Shown piece by piece: positions 1-12,069 of a stretch of 64,000 nt of DNA; within the stretch, counting starts at the first letter, position 1, and the number at the start of each line of letters is the position of its first letter. The DNA comes from Plantago elongata (taxonomy: Eukaryota > Streptophyta > Magnoliopsida > Lamiales > Plantaginaceae). A program made the translations under genes and the position numbers. Location of the stretch: the NCBI GenBank assembly GCA_036897095.1, contig JAYMSP010000006.1, positions 62,001 through 126,000 of the forward strand. Direction: 5' to 3'. The notes beneath the pieces are model-generated. The model saw only the letters and a program-made list of their open reading frames with translations, did not search any database and was not told the DNA's origin.

Positions 1-265
1 TGGATAGAAGTGAAACAAAACCAAGAAGTGATCTTTTTTCAGCTTTTACTTGTTCATCTTACAAAACTTAAACAAAGTTCCAGTCTTTTTTTATCCCCTA
101 TAATTCACTAAGAACAATGAAAGTAAATTCAAATAAAGTGCATAGGATTCACACCCATAAAGATCCAATGTTTACATGCCAAACAGATAGATAAAACACT
201 GATCAGAGCAGGTCAATGAATTGCAAGAAACCATACATAGCCATAGAGATCAAATTTTTACATAC

Positions 266-401
266 CATCATAGTTGCATTTTTTGAGCATCTTCTCAAGA
301 ATCTTGAGCCAAGTTGGGTCATCATCGACAACAAGAACCCGAAGACCAGCTGGGAAAGAATCAAACCTGGCTGAGCAAGAAAATCCATTTGTTGAATCCA
401 T
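266..401 (-). CDS. ARR11: Type-B response regulator, exon 1 (ARR11-like), partial at window edge
   Basis: This is the first coding exon of a type-B two-component response regulator, a nuclear transcription factor that carries cytokinin phosphorelay signals. The ATG is at 401-399; about 45 residues follow before a GT donor at 265-264. The exon holds the start of the receiver domain: [20 protein letters not shown], with the acidic DDD pocket expected for phospho-acceptor chemistry. The wording [20 protein letters not shown] fits the ARR11 branch better than ARR1/2/10/12, which read MRVLAVDDDQTCL (family knowledge, from memory). The rest of the receiver, including the phosphorylated Asp, and the GARP/Myb DNA-binding domain must lie left of the window; positions 1-265 are intron 1. 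An upstream in-frame ATG near 635 exists, but it lies upstream of the likely TATA box, so I chose the internal start. An ARR14-like member is the alternative. Confidence 0.85.
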
Positions 402-508
402 CAAACAAGAGTGGAAAACACACAAGTGTTCAAGCTCAGCTTTCACTTGGTGAGCTACAAGACGCACACAGTCGCTTGTGTAGTATGTATTTGCGTGGGT
501 AGTATCGG

Positions 509-516
509 TATTTATA
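509..516 (-). promoter_or_regulatory. Probable TATA box of the ARR11-like gene
   Basis: On the minus strand this reads TATAAATA, 108 bases upstream of the ATG at 401. A start of transcription near 480 would give a leader of about 80 bases. Position and sequence suit a plant core promoter; no experimental support is visible. Confidence 0.5.
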
Positions 517-639
517 ATTGCTGCAATATATATGTGGATAATTATGGTATGTGTGTGAGTGAGAGAGAAGAGTGCGAAACAGAGAGGTTTGGTTTTGAAA
601 GTGGAGAAGAATGTGACAAGTTTTTTAATGGACAAAACT

Positions 640-2602
640 GAGAATTAAGAAACAAAGAATATTTGGCGCCGGCTATCAGTGTAAAGCTTAACGGTCTGCT
701 CACTACATGGATAGCCTTTCAAGTTCCATACCCGTAGATTGAAATTCCAATCCCATCGAAAACGAATGTGACGTGTAGTTTTCGATTTATTATATATGAC
801 GACTAACGCGTTGATAAAATATATATACTCAAAGTAATTTAGATAATTTATATCCGAATCTCTAAAATATTTAAATGATTTTATATCCAAAAATTTAAAT
901 ATCTGAACTAGAAATGTCAAATTCGTATCCAGGTAAAACAATTTCCGCCAATGTACTCTAGACATTTTGAAGCCAAATCGGACTCGATAATCTATACAAA
1001 ATAAATATGACATGATGAGTCATATTTTACACTATTTATAGTTACTATAAAACTAGACTAGCCTTGGATGTTAGTTAATGATTGACGTTATTTGCAAACT
1101 TTATTTTTTTATTAATTAATTAATTTTTATTTACTATTAAAAATTATTATATTGTAGCATCGTTTCGGGTTAGTATTAGTAGGCTATTAGACTTCACCTA
1201 AGTCATTCTCAAATAACTCTTATCGTCGCCTGGCAAGTTCGGTATAGTATCACTACTAAAAAACGGTAGTTTTGTGATATTTTTGATTTTATATGACTGG
1301 ATTCAATTGTTATTAAGGTGTAAGGTGTATTTTTTAGTAATGTATAGCGACCTAATGGAACTGAGATTGGATTGAATAAGTTGGAAATGAAATTAAATTT
1401 AAGAAGGTAAAATTCTTAATATTTAAATACCTACTCTAGATTTATTATTTATTTATTTTCTTGATTCTTTGTTTATCATTGCTTCCAAGTAGTTTCCAGA
1501 GCTCACATCGGTCCTACCTCACCAAAAACTATTGTTTGCATCACAGTCCTCCAATAAAATGTCGACATTTAAACTTAACCATGCTAATCCAAATGCATTA
1601 ATTAACATTTTCTATAATATTATAACATTAAAATGATTCTTCTGTCACATTTATTGTTCCATTACTGGGCAGGAAAGTGATTAACCTATCTGCAAATAAT
1701 TATGCTTTAATTGGTTGGAAAAAAAGGAATTTGGTTTAATAAGTTTTAATTTGTTCTCCACCTTTATCCCTAATCACTTTTCTGAAATTCCTTTTAATTG
1801 AGCCAATATTTCTTAAACAGCTACTAAACCTGTCCAAGAAAGTGTGAAAGAAGTGATCAGGAATACTTAATAGTCAATATATATGTCCAATTAGTCGGGA
1901 GAATAAAAGATCGATAAATATTATAGTTATAAAATATTAATATTATTTTTATTAGTAATATCATTATTATACATATGTTTAAATATTTTTAATGCAATTC
2001 TAAAACTTTAATAGTATTATTTATAACAAAATAGTATATTTATACGTACAAAAATAATTCAGTATCTTAGCAAGGTTGGTCCCCTCCAATTTTTGTGATC
2101 AGTGGAACATCATATAGTTTAATTGTGTAACTAAAGCAGCTTGTACTCGTGTCCTTGCAAGAATATATAGGGTTCATTAGGTAATCATGATACTTATTAA
2201 TTTACATCTTAACACCAACAATATTTTCACCTTCGAAAATAAAATTTACGGTTGATACTGTCTTAAATTTTATAGTGAACTCCACATTTGAGAACTCAAA
2301 ATATACATCAACTTAAACTTTGAAAAAGTAGAATTATCGGTTATATATATCATATTATATAGTCTTTTAATACTATCTTTTAACTTGAATAGTGTGACAG
2401 TGTTTTATACAGAATCATATAAAAGACCACAAAATTAATTTTACACATCATAAATGTAAAACTCATACAAGAGACTTACCTCTATCTCCTGGAAATATGC
2501 TAATGGGGTGGTTGTCTTAAACTCTACCACATAGGTCATACTAAATTTAATGAGCAAATTAAGGAATTCTCCCAAGTGGTTCCCATCTGATATCTTGAAA
2601 GG
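640..2602. other. AT-rich spacer upstream of the ARR11-like gene
   Basis: No gene is supported here; short open frames are low-complexity. The stretch holds the ARR11-like promoter side and, at about 1000-1150, one copy of a dispersed non-coding repeat listed separately. Confidence 0.6.
1000..1150 (-). repeat. Dispersed non-coding repeat, copy 1
   Basis: The reverse complement matches 54575-54740 closely. Both copies share the string CTATAAATAGTGTA, followed by ACTCATCATG, and a T/A-rich lead-in with AATTAATT and ACATCAATCATTA-like sequence. I cannot assign a superfamily; no terminal repeats were recognised. The TATAAATA-like core is shared by both copies. Confidence 0.55.
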
Positions 2603-2605
2603 TTA

Positions 2606-3297
2606 GACCACTCCCAAGGGGAGGGAGTGGTCGTCCATCTTAACCGACTGTAACTATTGGAGCTTCTTCGGCTGGCTGTATAATCGGTCAAGCTTTGAAG
2701 CAGCCGAAACTTGACTGCTTCAAGACACCAACAACTATATGGTTCACCACCAACGGTCATATGATCATTTTTTCTATTTTTTTTATTTTTTATTTATAAA
2801 ATTAGAATTGAAACAGAAAACAAAAAATCTCCAACGTTCATATTTTTTCGAACTCTATAAATACAATTCACTTTCAATTCATTTCACCACACTTCATTTT
2901 TCTCCCTTCTTCCACTTCTTAAACTTAAATCATCTACAAATCTCTATGCTGCAATGTCAGGCATCCAATGGGAGTGATGGTACATATCAATATAAAGAAC
3001 ATACAAGAATGTATAAATGTCATAATTGATAGATTTTCTCCTGATATTTTCATTATGATATTTCCTCAATCAAATAATTAAAAAATGAGTTTTAATAATG
3101 TGATTTGATTAATTTCAACTTCTAAACACTCTTTAAATATGTTAAACTTGTTAAAAAATATATATATAAAAAAATCACTAGTCATGTTCATTCGGGTGAT
3201 CTTTGGACAAGATTTTCGACTACAGTGATCATCAAAGAGGTCATCGTCAATGACCATAACTATTCACGGTCAAGTGAATGAGCAATTGGGAGTGGTC
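2606..3297. mobile_element. Complete non-autonomous PIF/Harbinger-type MITE, 692 bp
   Basis: The element has perfect 12-bp terminal inverted repeats, GACCACTCCCAA at 2606-2617 and TTGGGAGTGGTC at 3286-3297, flanked by a TTA duplication at 2603-2605 and 3298-3300. A 3-bp TTA/TAA target and G-starting termini are typical of PIF/Harbinger. At the left end the 10-bp terminus is followed by its own inverse (2623-2632), so the end can fold into a hairpin. Inside, from about 2820, lies promoter-like sequence with a TATA motif (CTATAAATAC at about 2855) and a pyrimidine-rich leader, resembling the region upstream of ORFs in autonomous family members (from memory). No transposase or Myb-like ORF remains. 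Perfect termini suggest a fairly young insertion. Confidence 0.85.
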
Positions 3298-3300
3298 TTA

Positions 3301-6235
3301 AGAATCAGTCCCATCATTCCTGACTTGCATTGCAAAAGTCACTAGGCCGGCTACTTAACAACGAGGCTCATAACGATTTTGAGAGGCGTCTTATTTAATT
3401 TATAGATGTGAGAAATGTCATGATTCGTGGCTATGTAAGAGTGATACGTGTTTGGTTAGAATTATGCTGCGTGTTAGGCGTCCTAGCCCTAACCAAATCA
3501 GCCTATCTATGAAATTTGTATTTTATTTTATTCATAACGATCTTTTCAGAAAGATCAGATAATATTTGATTTTGGGGGTGAGGTCGATAATAATCAAAAT
3601 ATGTAATTCAATTGTACTAAGAGTTGATGTTGCATGAATAGTTCCTTATGACGTAGATTTTAATCCGTAAAAACATATGTATCTCCACCAATCAATATGC
3701 ATTAATAATTTTAAATGAGATTGGGTTTCAAAACACAATGGAACATGATTTTAAAGAAGATGAGGTGCCAAGACACAATTCAACATTATATCCTGCAAAA
3801 GCAATCATGGTCTAATCATCTAATCTTTTAATTAGCACTTCCTTTTGGAAGATGATGGTGATATCATTTTTGCTGATAGCTAGAGGTGAGGTGTAGGTGA
3901 CCACAATTATGGTGATCATATATTGGCATGCACACCCCATCTCTTCTCAAACTGCAATTTAATTACTACTAATATATACTCACATATTAAATTTGAGCGT
4001 ACATCGTGTGTCACACATTTTTCTCCCCCTATGATGTGATGATGAATTGAACGAGATGATCTTCGACTCTACTTTTAAACTGTCAAGTGTACGTAAACCG
4101 TTCGATTATAACATAAAATTATCCATCTAATGGATGTGATAAAAGCACACTTCCACTAAACACTACATATATGATTCTTGCCTTCCGTTATAAACTCTCC
4201 CTGCTAATTACAAACACATCCATCCCCACACTTCTGCAAATACTAAAAACACCACCTAAATATTTTAACAATTTTAATATTCACGAATTTCTTATGTGAA
4301 TAACCGTCTATAAAGTAACTACTAGTTTACAATACTGTTTTTCGAAAACTACATACATAATCAAACTAATTAAACCACTTAATTTTTTGTAAGATGATTT
4401 ATCTGATAAGATAATCGATAGGCCTACATATTAAAATGAATATAATTAATGATATGATAAGTTTAATTTGCATCAAACACATAAATAACCTCTCATGTGC
4501 AGCACATCAATTATAGAGATCACCACCTGAAACAATAGGGTGGATTTACAGGCATGCTTTTTTAAGATGGGGTTAGTGATGCTATGTATTTTAATAACCC
4601 TTAATGCTTAAACAAAGAAAATAAAATGCCCACTAACAAGTTTCCTTTTGGCTAAAGAGCAATGGAATGTGCTAGCTTAAAGAGAGAGCTGGGATGATTG
4701 TCCATTTAAATATTGTTTTTCAAGTAGTGAGGTATTCCATTTGTTCTCTTTAGCCAGAGGTAAAGATTAACCCAACTTTCTGATGCTCTAGATGGTAAAT
4801 TTGATTTAGTGATGTATAAAGATGACATCAAAACATTCTACTATTAGGAAATGTGATATGATACATTAATTGTAAATTGAAAAATGAAATTTCATTTCGA
4901 TTAGGACATATTAATCTCTCTCTTGATTAATGAAGTATAACTATTGACAATGAATTGATGGAGCGCGATTCAATTGATAAGACGTTTTCCACCTAATTAA
5001 TAGGTTCGAGTCTGAATCACAAAGTTATTGTTTTTTATTATTCCAAGTATATGCCGTGATTCTGGAAATGAGCTGACTGCATAATTTGGTCTTAGTGACT
5101 TAGTGACATAAGATCACTTGTGCTTTATTTGAAAATAAACCAAATAAGATAAGAAAAGGTGAACACTACATAGTTTCGTTCGTTACGGAATAGTGGAATA
5201 AGTGTTATATAAAGGTCTGGAATTGACACGGCGCGCTTGTTAGGTTGGATTGGGGGAGTTTGTAATTGATCTCTTGGATGCTCGAGTTATAATCGGTACT
5301 TAGATTGACACTTTCGAAAAAAATGCCATGCGAAAATAGAACGAGAACGAGAAGGAGGAGGAGATGTGTATGTATATTGGCTAGAGACATACGCTCATAC
5401 GCATATCCAATAAGAGGTTATATGATCTTATTATGTAGTTAGATAATTGTCACTAATCTTACCATCAAAGGCTCAAATTACTCAAAAAGTATCTCACGTT
5501 TTCTCAATTTTGCAAATGTGTATAATCACAGCCAACAAGGAAGTGTACTACTACCAGTAATACCAGTCCATGTTTCTTCTACAATTACTCAATAATTTAG
5601 ATACATTATTTTCTCTGGTCCACAACATTGATACTTCTAGAAGAACTAGAATCTTGAAACGATTTGCAGCCGGTTTGGTCCGTAAAAAGAATAGTGTCGA
5701 AAGTTAATGAATAGATGACAATGACATACTAGTGATTTGGATGTTGAATTAGAAATATATTAGTATGATTTACATGACATTTGAATTGATAAAAGCCAAT
5801 TTAAATTATCCATTTTGTACATAAAACGGACAATTTGAATTGATTTTACATACCAAACAGTGACTTGGGTTTTAAGTGAGTCCAGAAACAGTGATAAAAT
5901 GGAACACTGTGTCAAGTGTCAAGTTTAACGCAGCTTATAAACAGGAAGCCAATTCGTAATAGGTTTCTGAGATTTGTGTGGTGTTTTGATATATCAGTGA
6001 AGTAGTTTAAGTGAAACATGAAATTCATTCACAATTGAGCTACAGTTGCAGTACATCATAATATTATTATGAAGAAGTTGACAGACATTTCTCTTTCCAA
6101 CCAATAGGTCGAGTTTCGAACCACATTTGACATTTCAAGGAAAAAAAAAAAAAGTTGATTAAGAGTACCAGGAGAAACTCAGACTCCAAAAAAGCTGAGT
6201 TCAAGTCCTGGCAAGGTTATAACATAAATCTCAAT
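3301..6235. other. AT-rich spacer with degraded repeats
   Basis: No coding gene can be supported. I see a tRNA/SINE-like fragment near 4955-5035, and a short imperfect hairpin near 5800-5865 whose arms read AATTTAAATTATCCATTTTGT and its degenerate inverse around a GTACAT centre. A second internal-promoter-like B-box string lies near 6198 (GAGTTCAAGTCC). Confidence 0.5.
4955..5035 (+). repeat. tRNA/SINE-like fragment (weak)
   Basis: A B-box-like string GGTTCGAGTC (5003-5012) lies about 35 bases after an A-box-like string (GATTCAATTGATAAGACG). This spacing and wording resemble heads of plant tRNA-derived SINEs. No cloverleaf can be drawn and no poly-A or TTG tail with flanking duplications was found, so this is at best a relic. 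Confidence 0.3.
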
Positions 6236-6487
6236 ATAATTTTCTTCCTTTTTAGAGTTTAGACTCTCATCTTATGGGATGCCAGCATCTTGGTCGACAT
6301 TGTAAATTCGTTTTAAAGCTCATTGCCAGATTTGAGATGAGTATACGACTCTAAGAGGGCTAAAAGTCGCAAGGTAGCAGAGGATGAAGAATCCCAATGG
6401 CCTACCGGATCTTTCAACGGACATATACATGTTTTATACAAGATTACGCACCTTGAGTGATCATCATTTGTGATCGACTACAACAGG

Positions 6488-8621
6488 TCACATCAGATAA
6501 TGATACATTAAAATACTGTCATCTACCACGGCAGGGGGCAGGTTCTCAATGTAGAGATAGAATCGTCTCAAATTATCTTCCGCGAGAGTCATGGTATCCA
6601 CCACATCCGAGTTGCTTGTTAGAACCCACAAGTCTGCAGATGCAACTCTTTTTAAGCTGCCTCGACAAAAAGGGCAGGATCGGGATCTCACATACCTGAG
6701 GTCACGTAAAACCGTACTAGGAGTATTAGTTATCTATGTAGTATAAACTGAAGTGCCAAACTTGTCACTGAGCTGGATCAAGAAATCGTATCAAATTATG
6801 TAATGGAAATGGAATTTCGAAACATCAATGAGAGATTAGGCCATACCAATCATGGAAGCAGCTATAGCACATTGAGTGTCCACAATGGGGCAATGCAACT
6901 TTTGTGTCTAGCTCCATACATATTCCACACTCTTCCTCTAATTCATCATCAATAAAAGCCTTCTCATTCATCTCAACATGAGCTAATTTCGTCCCCTTGA
7001 GATTGTCCTCCATTAAGCTAATCAGATTGTCATCAAGTTGCTTTAGCATAGGGTATATTACAGCTGCAAGTTCAAATAGGGTAAATGCATGTTAACAAAT
7101 ACAACTGCAACGTTCGAATATAATAAAATGTCAAACATTCGGTAAAAATACCATAGAATTCACGAAGGCTTGCTTTCCTTTCTTCAGAGCTCACAACGGG
7201 CATTCCATCAACATAAGCCTAGTGGTTACAAGAACAGAAGACGAATTCAAAACACATGAAGAAACAAGTGCCAGAAACCAAGGAGGACTTAACTCTTAAC
7301 ACTTGAGAAAATAACTCTTTTTACGACTTCTAATTAGTTTAAAAAACACAAAACACTAATCGTCTTTCTGTAACACACTTGATATAAACTCCAGGAATCA
7401 ATGATGACTTGTATATTGTACAATAAGACACAAACTGGAAATAATCTCTCAGACTAACTGGAAAATCGAAAGGCCAAAAAATTACCTTGTACACGAGGAC
7501 GTCAAGAAGGCCCATACAATTAACAAGAGCATCTAAACAACTCCAGTTCATCCACTCTACTAGATACATCACGAGAGGAGTAATAGGGCTATAAGATAGT
7601 TTCATCTGGACACAATCCCCACCCATATCTTTGGGGAGAGCAGCCACCCTGCAAATATAAAATCATCGTTGATGAAACTCTGAGCCTAAAACTGCAGTAA
7701 GATACTAAAAAGAGCTTCTGCACAAAATCGGAGATCATTCTCAATGTAAACATCTCAAGGTTTTCTCAACTACTTAAAGTTAGCATTTTTCCTTAACCTA
7801 CTAGACACGGATGAAGTTTCAACACTCTGGCATGTGACTATTGAAAAATTCAACACAATATAAGGAGAATATCAATGCCAACATGGCAACAATGATTTTC
7901 TAATGGCAATTCAAACATAATTAATTCTCATTCTGAGCCGTAACCAGGACTTTTCATCCGATTAGGGGGCAAACAGATAACTGAACTCCATAGTCTGTAC
8001 ACACCCTCCTTATAACATTTCCCCTTTCAAATACATAAATACTCATCAAAATTTTCCAAGGTTATTCAGCTCAGCCTTATTCTAATGCCTATAGGGTACA
8101 TACATGAACAAATTCATCACATCATGTCATAACTCATAAACAGTAATTTTATTCATTTCCATTCACCTACAACCTCCAAGCTCAAGCTATTCTAAGTCCT
8201 TGAAATTATCGCTACTCTTCCAAGAAACGAACTTGTCAGCTAATCACAAATCCTCTTGTGCTATAATCAAGGTCGAATTTTGAAACGTACACATATCAAG
8301 ATACAGAGTGTAAACGACAAAAAGCAAACTTTTTGTAGCAGAAAACAAGAATCGATACACCCTATGAGAAAAAGCAAACGGGGTCAAACTTGTCCATCAC
8401 CAGAACCCTGAAAAGGGGTAACTAACTAAACCCAAGCTACCATCTTTAACCACCCAACAAAGAATCAATTCGATTACAAACAACAAGACTGTATCAATTC
8501 TTAAAACCCAATCCAAACAAGAAGAAAAATTGAGTCTTTTGAACACTTACAGATTGTTGGCATGATGAATATCAGCTTCTATGGCTTTGATGGATTCCCT
8601 GAAAGAAGATTTCTTGGTCAT
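6488..8621 (-). CDS. RING-type E3 ubiquitin ligase, AIRP2-like
   Basis: Predicted cytosolic RING E3 of the AIRP2-type plant family; AtAIRP2 acts in abscisic acid and drought responses (family knowledge). Five coding exons on the minus strand join in frame: 8621-8551, 7648-7486, 7218-7152, 7063-6847, 6695-6488, giving 241 aa, close to family length. All junctions are GT-AG. The N-terminus reads MTKKSSFRESIKAIEADIHH, a family signature. The C3HC4 RING is intact: C146, C149, C161, H163, C166, C169, C180, C183, within CGICMEL and SCPFCRGSLKR. No membrane segment or signal peptide is seen. The nearest neighbour is the divergently placed receptor kinase, 3.4 kb away. A paralogue such as an At3g47160-type protein cannot be excluded; ABA involvement is inference from family only. 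Confidence 0.9.
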
Positions 8622-8990
8622 TTAATCTAATCCAGTGGTTTTTGTTTGTTCTTGGATAATTATTTGTTTGGAGAAAGAAGTTAAGGACAATAAGTAATGA
8701 AAGGGGATTGCTTTGCTTGGTAATGAAACTTAAATACTGGTTGAAGAAAAGAAATGGATAGCTTTTGGTTTCTGCTTCTTCTTCATTCATCTTATCTTAC
8801 ACAATTAATGCAATTTGCTAATCAAAAATATGGTGCTGTCAGGTTTGACTTTGTTACCTGCCTGTTAAAATATTTGAAATCATTGGTTTATGACTCTTTA
8901 AAAATTATCCAACTTTTAATTAATTATTTGGTTGTTCAATCATTTTTTTACCTTTTTAAATTAGTTAATATTTATCGTATAATTAGAATT

Positions 8991-9145
8991 TGATTGGTAT
9001 AGAATTTAAATGCGTATTTGAATGGATTTTAGTAAAATTGTATTTAGAATGAAATTGAAATGGTAGTATTTGAAGTGTATTTTAAACCAATCACTATTCA
9101 TCGAGTTAAATGGACCGATTACAATTGTTTTCCAAATAATCCCTC
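8991..9145 (+). repeat. Degraded MITE, copy related to 40037-40195
   Basis: Aligned to the reverse complement of 40037-40195 it shares the order TTGAATGGATTTT, then TTGAAGTGTATT, then CAATCACTATTCATCGAG, with clear divergence elsewhere. The ends are worn and no convincing target duplication is seen. It is likely a small non-autonomous DNA element; hAT kinship is a guess. Confidence 0.5.
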
Positions 9146-11103
9146 ATAATTAAATCATAATGGAAATAGTCTTCTAATTAATTGTCATACACTCACAACT
9201 TGACAAGGGGTAGATAATATTATCCATATAATCATAAGTAAGAACTAGTACTTCAAAATTCAAATACAAGTTGGTTTTAGATTCTAGGTGAAGTGAGAGT
9301 TGCTAATTTATGATTTTATTCGGGGACAAAGTATTAAGGTGGGTATGAAGGCGGCTGTTGGAGATACCAAAGTATACGCTAAAAATTGTTTATATAGTTA
9401 ATAAAAATAAGTATATATTTTTATATGATAAATATATTTTATTTATGATTTGAAGTTTTTATTAATAACTAGATAAATTGATCTTTAAATAATATATTTA
9501 ACAACAGTCCATCGATATAATTAATCAAAAGATGTGGAGGAAGTATATTAAATTTTGTGTCAATTCATGCATACGATAATTATTTTACAAAAGTAATTTT
9601 TATAAAAGATATGTGATTAAAAATGAAGTATATTATGAAACTAATTTTTATAAAAGGAGATTTAACACTTTTAGTTAGATGTTAGAAGCGAAAAACTGTT
9701 ACATGTTTAGTAAAATAGAGAGAGTATAATTGAAATGTGAATTGATAAAAATGAAAAGAAACTTCTTTCGTAGACACAAAAATGATAAGAGGAGAAGCTT
9801 CGGACGTGTGGGGCGGGTGAGAGAAGTAAGGCTATATTTTTTCAACTTAAACTCATTTATGTGCAGTTTCATTCAGTTCAACTCTTCTTAGTTATAATTT
9901 ATACTTTACTTCAGTTCAGTTCAATTTAGTAAATTTCTGTTGAAGAGAATAACGTGAATATGTTGTAAAATCTAGACCTTCAGCCCATGGTATTGATACT
10001 CTTGAAAGGAGTTCTATTTGCTCGTAGCTCCCGTTTGACACCGGATAAAGCACCACTTTGTAGAAAATCGTTAGGTATGAATATGTTAGATACTTGTGAC
10101 TCGAGTCTCTCTCCCCCCAAAAGCATATTCGATGGGCAAAGAAAACATTTTGTTGCGAATGAACAAACTGTTGTAGTTGGACCAGAAGTGCACTTGCAAG
10201 AAAACAGTTATAGTGAACCCATTGGGCCTGTGTTGGGCTGCTTACAAGAATATTGTATATGGTGTATCCATTGGGCCTGTACTTATTGTGATCCTAGGTG
10301 GAGCAACCATTGTGTAGGAAACATAGGATGATGAATCTTGAGAAACAAGCTGAAATATTAATAACCGATTTTAAGAGTAAAACCATTTCAGTGAGACACT
10401 ATAAAAATATACTACTAGCATATAAACAACTGAGATTAATGTGATCATCTATCTATCCCTGCTGTGACACAAAGAAAACAGTTATGAGAAAAGAGGGAAA
10501 ATAAAGAATTAAGTTGTATCAGCATTACACTTTAGTCTTCAGATAATTTCATTTGTGACTGTCTAATTTTAATATACAAGAGATATTTGTGTCGTTTATT
10601 ACAATATTTGTAATTGTTACATGTTGGGGAGGGCCTAACTTAGGTTATGTTGATTAGCTTAAGGAAGTTTAACCCCAGCAATTTGATGGTTTTGTCAAAC
10701 TTTAGAAAGTGAGAGACAACACAATTGGTCCAAAGGTGATAAGAAAAAAGAGATCTGGTTGTTGTCAAAAAAGCAAAAGTGGTTTAAAGCAAGAAAAAGA
10801 GGCACAGATAATGTCATGTACTTTAATAGTAGTGATTTCTTTTATAATAATATATTCTTTTCCCTTGCAAAGATGCCTTTGCATGGCATGGCTTCTTTTT
10901 CTGTACAAAAGCTAAATTACAAAAACTAATGACATTCTCTAAAGCACCCACAAATCTAGGGCTAGATACTAGGATTAGGAATCAAGTTTGTTCTTTGTTT
11001 TCAAAATTTTAGAGAAAAAGAAGTAGAGATCCTACTAATATAATATGGTGACTTGTATCATAATCCATGTCTATCCTTTATATTTTTAAAATATCAAAGA
11101 TCA

Positions 11104-11224
11104 CGGGGCTAATTGAGAAGCGATTTAAATTGAAAAATATTCATTTAAATAGTCTGTTTTGTACACAAAATAAACTATTTAAATGAGCATTTTCCAATTT
11201 AAATCGCTTTCCAATCAACCCTAA
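11104..11224. repeat. Palindromic MITE-like hairpin, about 120 bp
   Basis: Two arms of about 58 bases face each other around a GTAC centre near 11162. The left arm carries AAGCGATTTAAATTG and TTCATTTAAATAGT; the right arm carries the inverse with few mismatches (ACTATTTAAATGA, CAATTTAAATCGCTT). Near-perfect pairing of the whole unit would form a single stem. This is typical of a short fold-back MITE; the superfamily is unknown. Confidence 0.6.
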
Positions 11225-12069
11225 ACAAGGACTTGAACATACAATTGGTTACATGACCTTAGAATTAAGTGGCATATTAAAAATGGTAACATCCATTTTA
11301 TATTGTATTAAAGAGTAGCATATGTACATACAAAATAAATGCAGGCAAGATTTGGAATATCTACTAGGCAATAGTATAAAACATCAACTGTCATGCAAAA
11401 TGCCAATAAATGACCTCTTGGTTGGTGTAACTCCTATCATTATCATGCCCTACTTCGGACCCATCGTGAATCATTTTATTCATACTTAATGCAATCACCA
11501 GTCACATTATGATGTATTGTTTCATGTGAGCTCGTATAGTAAATACAGTACATAGGAGAAGGTAAGTTAAGCGTATGATAACCCGCATTCATGATATATC
11601 TGCTTCTGGTTCACACAATAATTGAAGGAGAGGCCTGGTCAATATGCACTGGTCCTGGTTAAAGATTCTTGTTGTAACTTTAACCATACCCATTCAAATT
11701 TACTGATAGTAGATGAACGAGAACACTGCAACTAATAAATCCTGATCATATCTTACTTTTATGGTTTCCAGAGGTGTCATATATATGCTGCTAAATATTC
11801 TATTCCAAAGCAAGCAAAAGCTATTCTGAAATGAACCTCAACTCAAACCTCTTTTCAAAGATAAAAAGTATAGATTTCAAAACCAAAACCATATCAGTGG
11901 AACGTGAATGAACATAAGAGTAAGACTACTCAATCATTCACTCCAAAAGCTAAAGTTGATTGATTCAAGAAATATGGGCTCTCTGATTCCCCAAAAATCA
12001 TAATATACAGAACCAGAGAAGTTATCAAGAGAGAACCTCTACTCTGATAGTCTGATCTGATCTACAATA

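Larger units (their letters stand above)
8640..12069. other. Spacer between AIRP2-like gene and receptor kinase
   Basis: Contains upstream regions of two divergent genes, a degraded MITE copy (8991-9145), a palindromic MITE-like hairpin (11104-11224) and otherwise AT-rich DNA. Open frames at 9987-10331 and 10709-10915 have no recognisable similarity or codon pattern and I do not call them genes. Confidence 0.5.

Noticed and set aside
645-1013. Minus-strand open frame of 122 residues
   Set aside because: It is AT-rich low-complexity translation, overlaps a dispersed non-coding repeat, and shows no domain.
2536-2760. Minus-strand open frame across the MITE left end
   Set aside because: It spans the boundary of a transposon insertion, so it cannot be a conserved gene.
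5003-6210. B-box-like strings that might be tRNA genes
   Set aside because: No cloverleaf, anticodon stem or terminator run of T could be drawn; at most SINE relics.
9987-10331. Plus-strand open frame of 114 residues
   Set aside because: No recognisable domain, no promoter or splice context, and codon use looks random.
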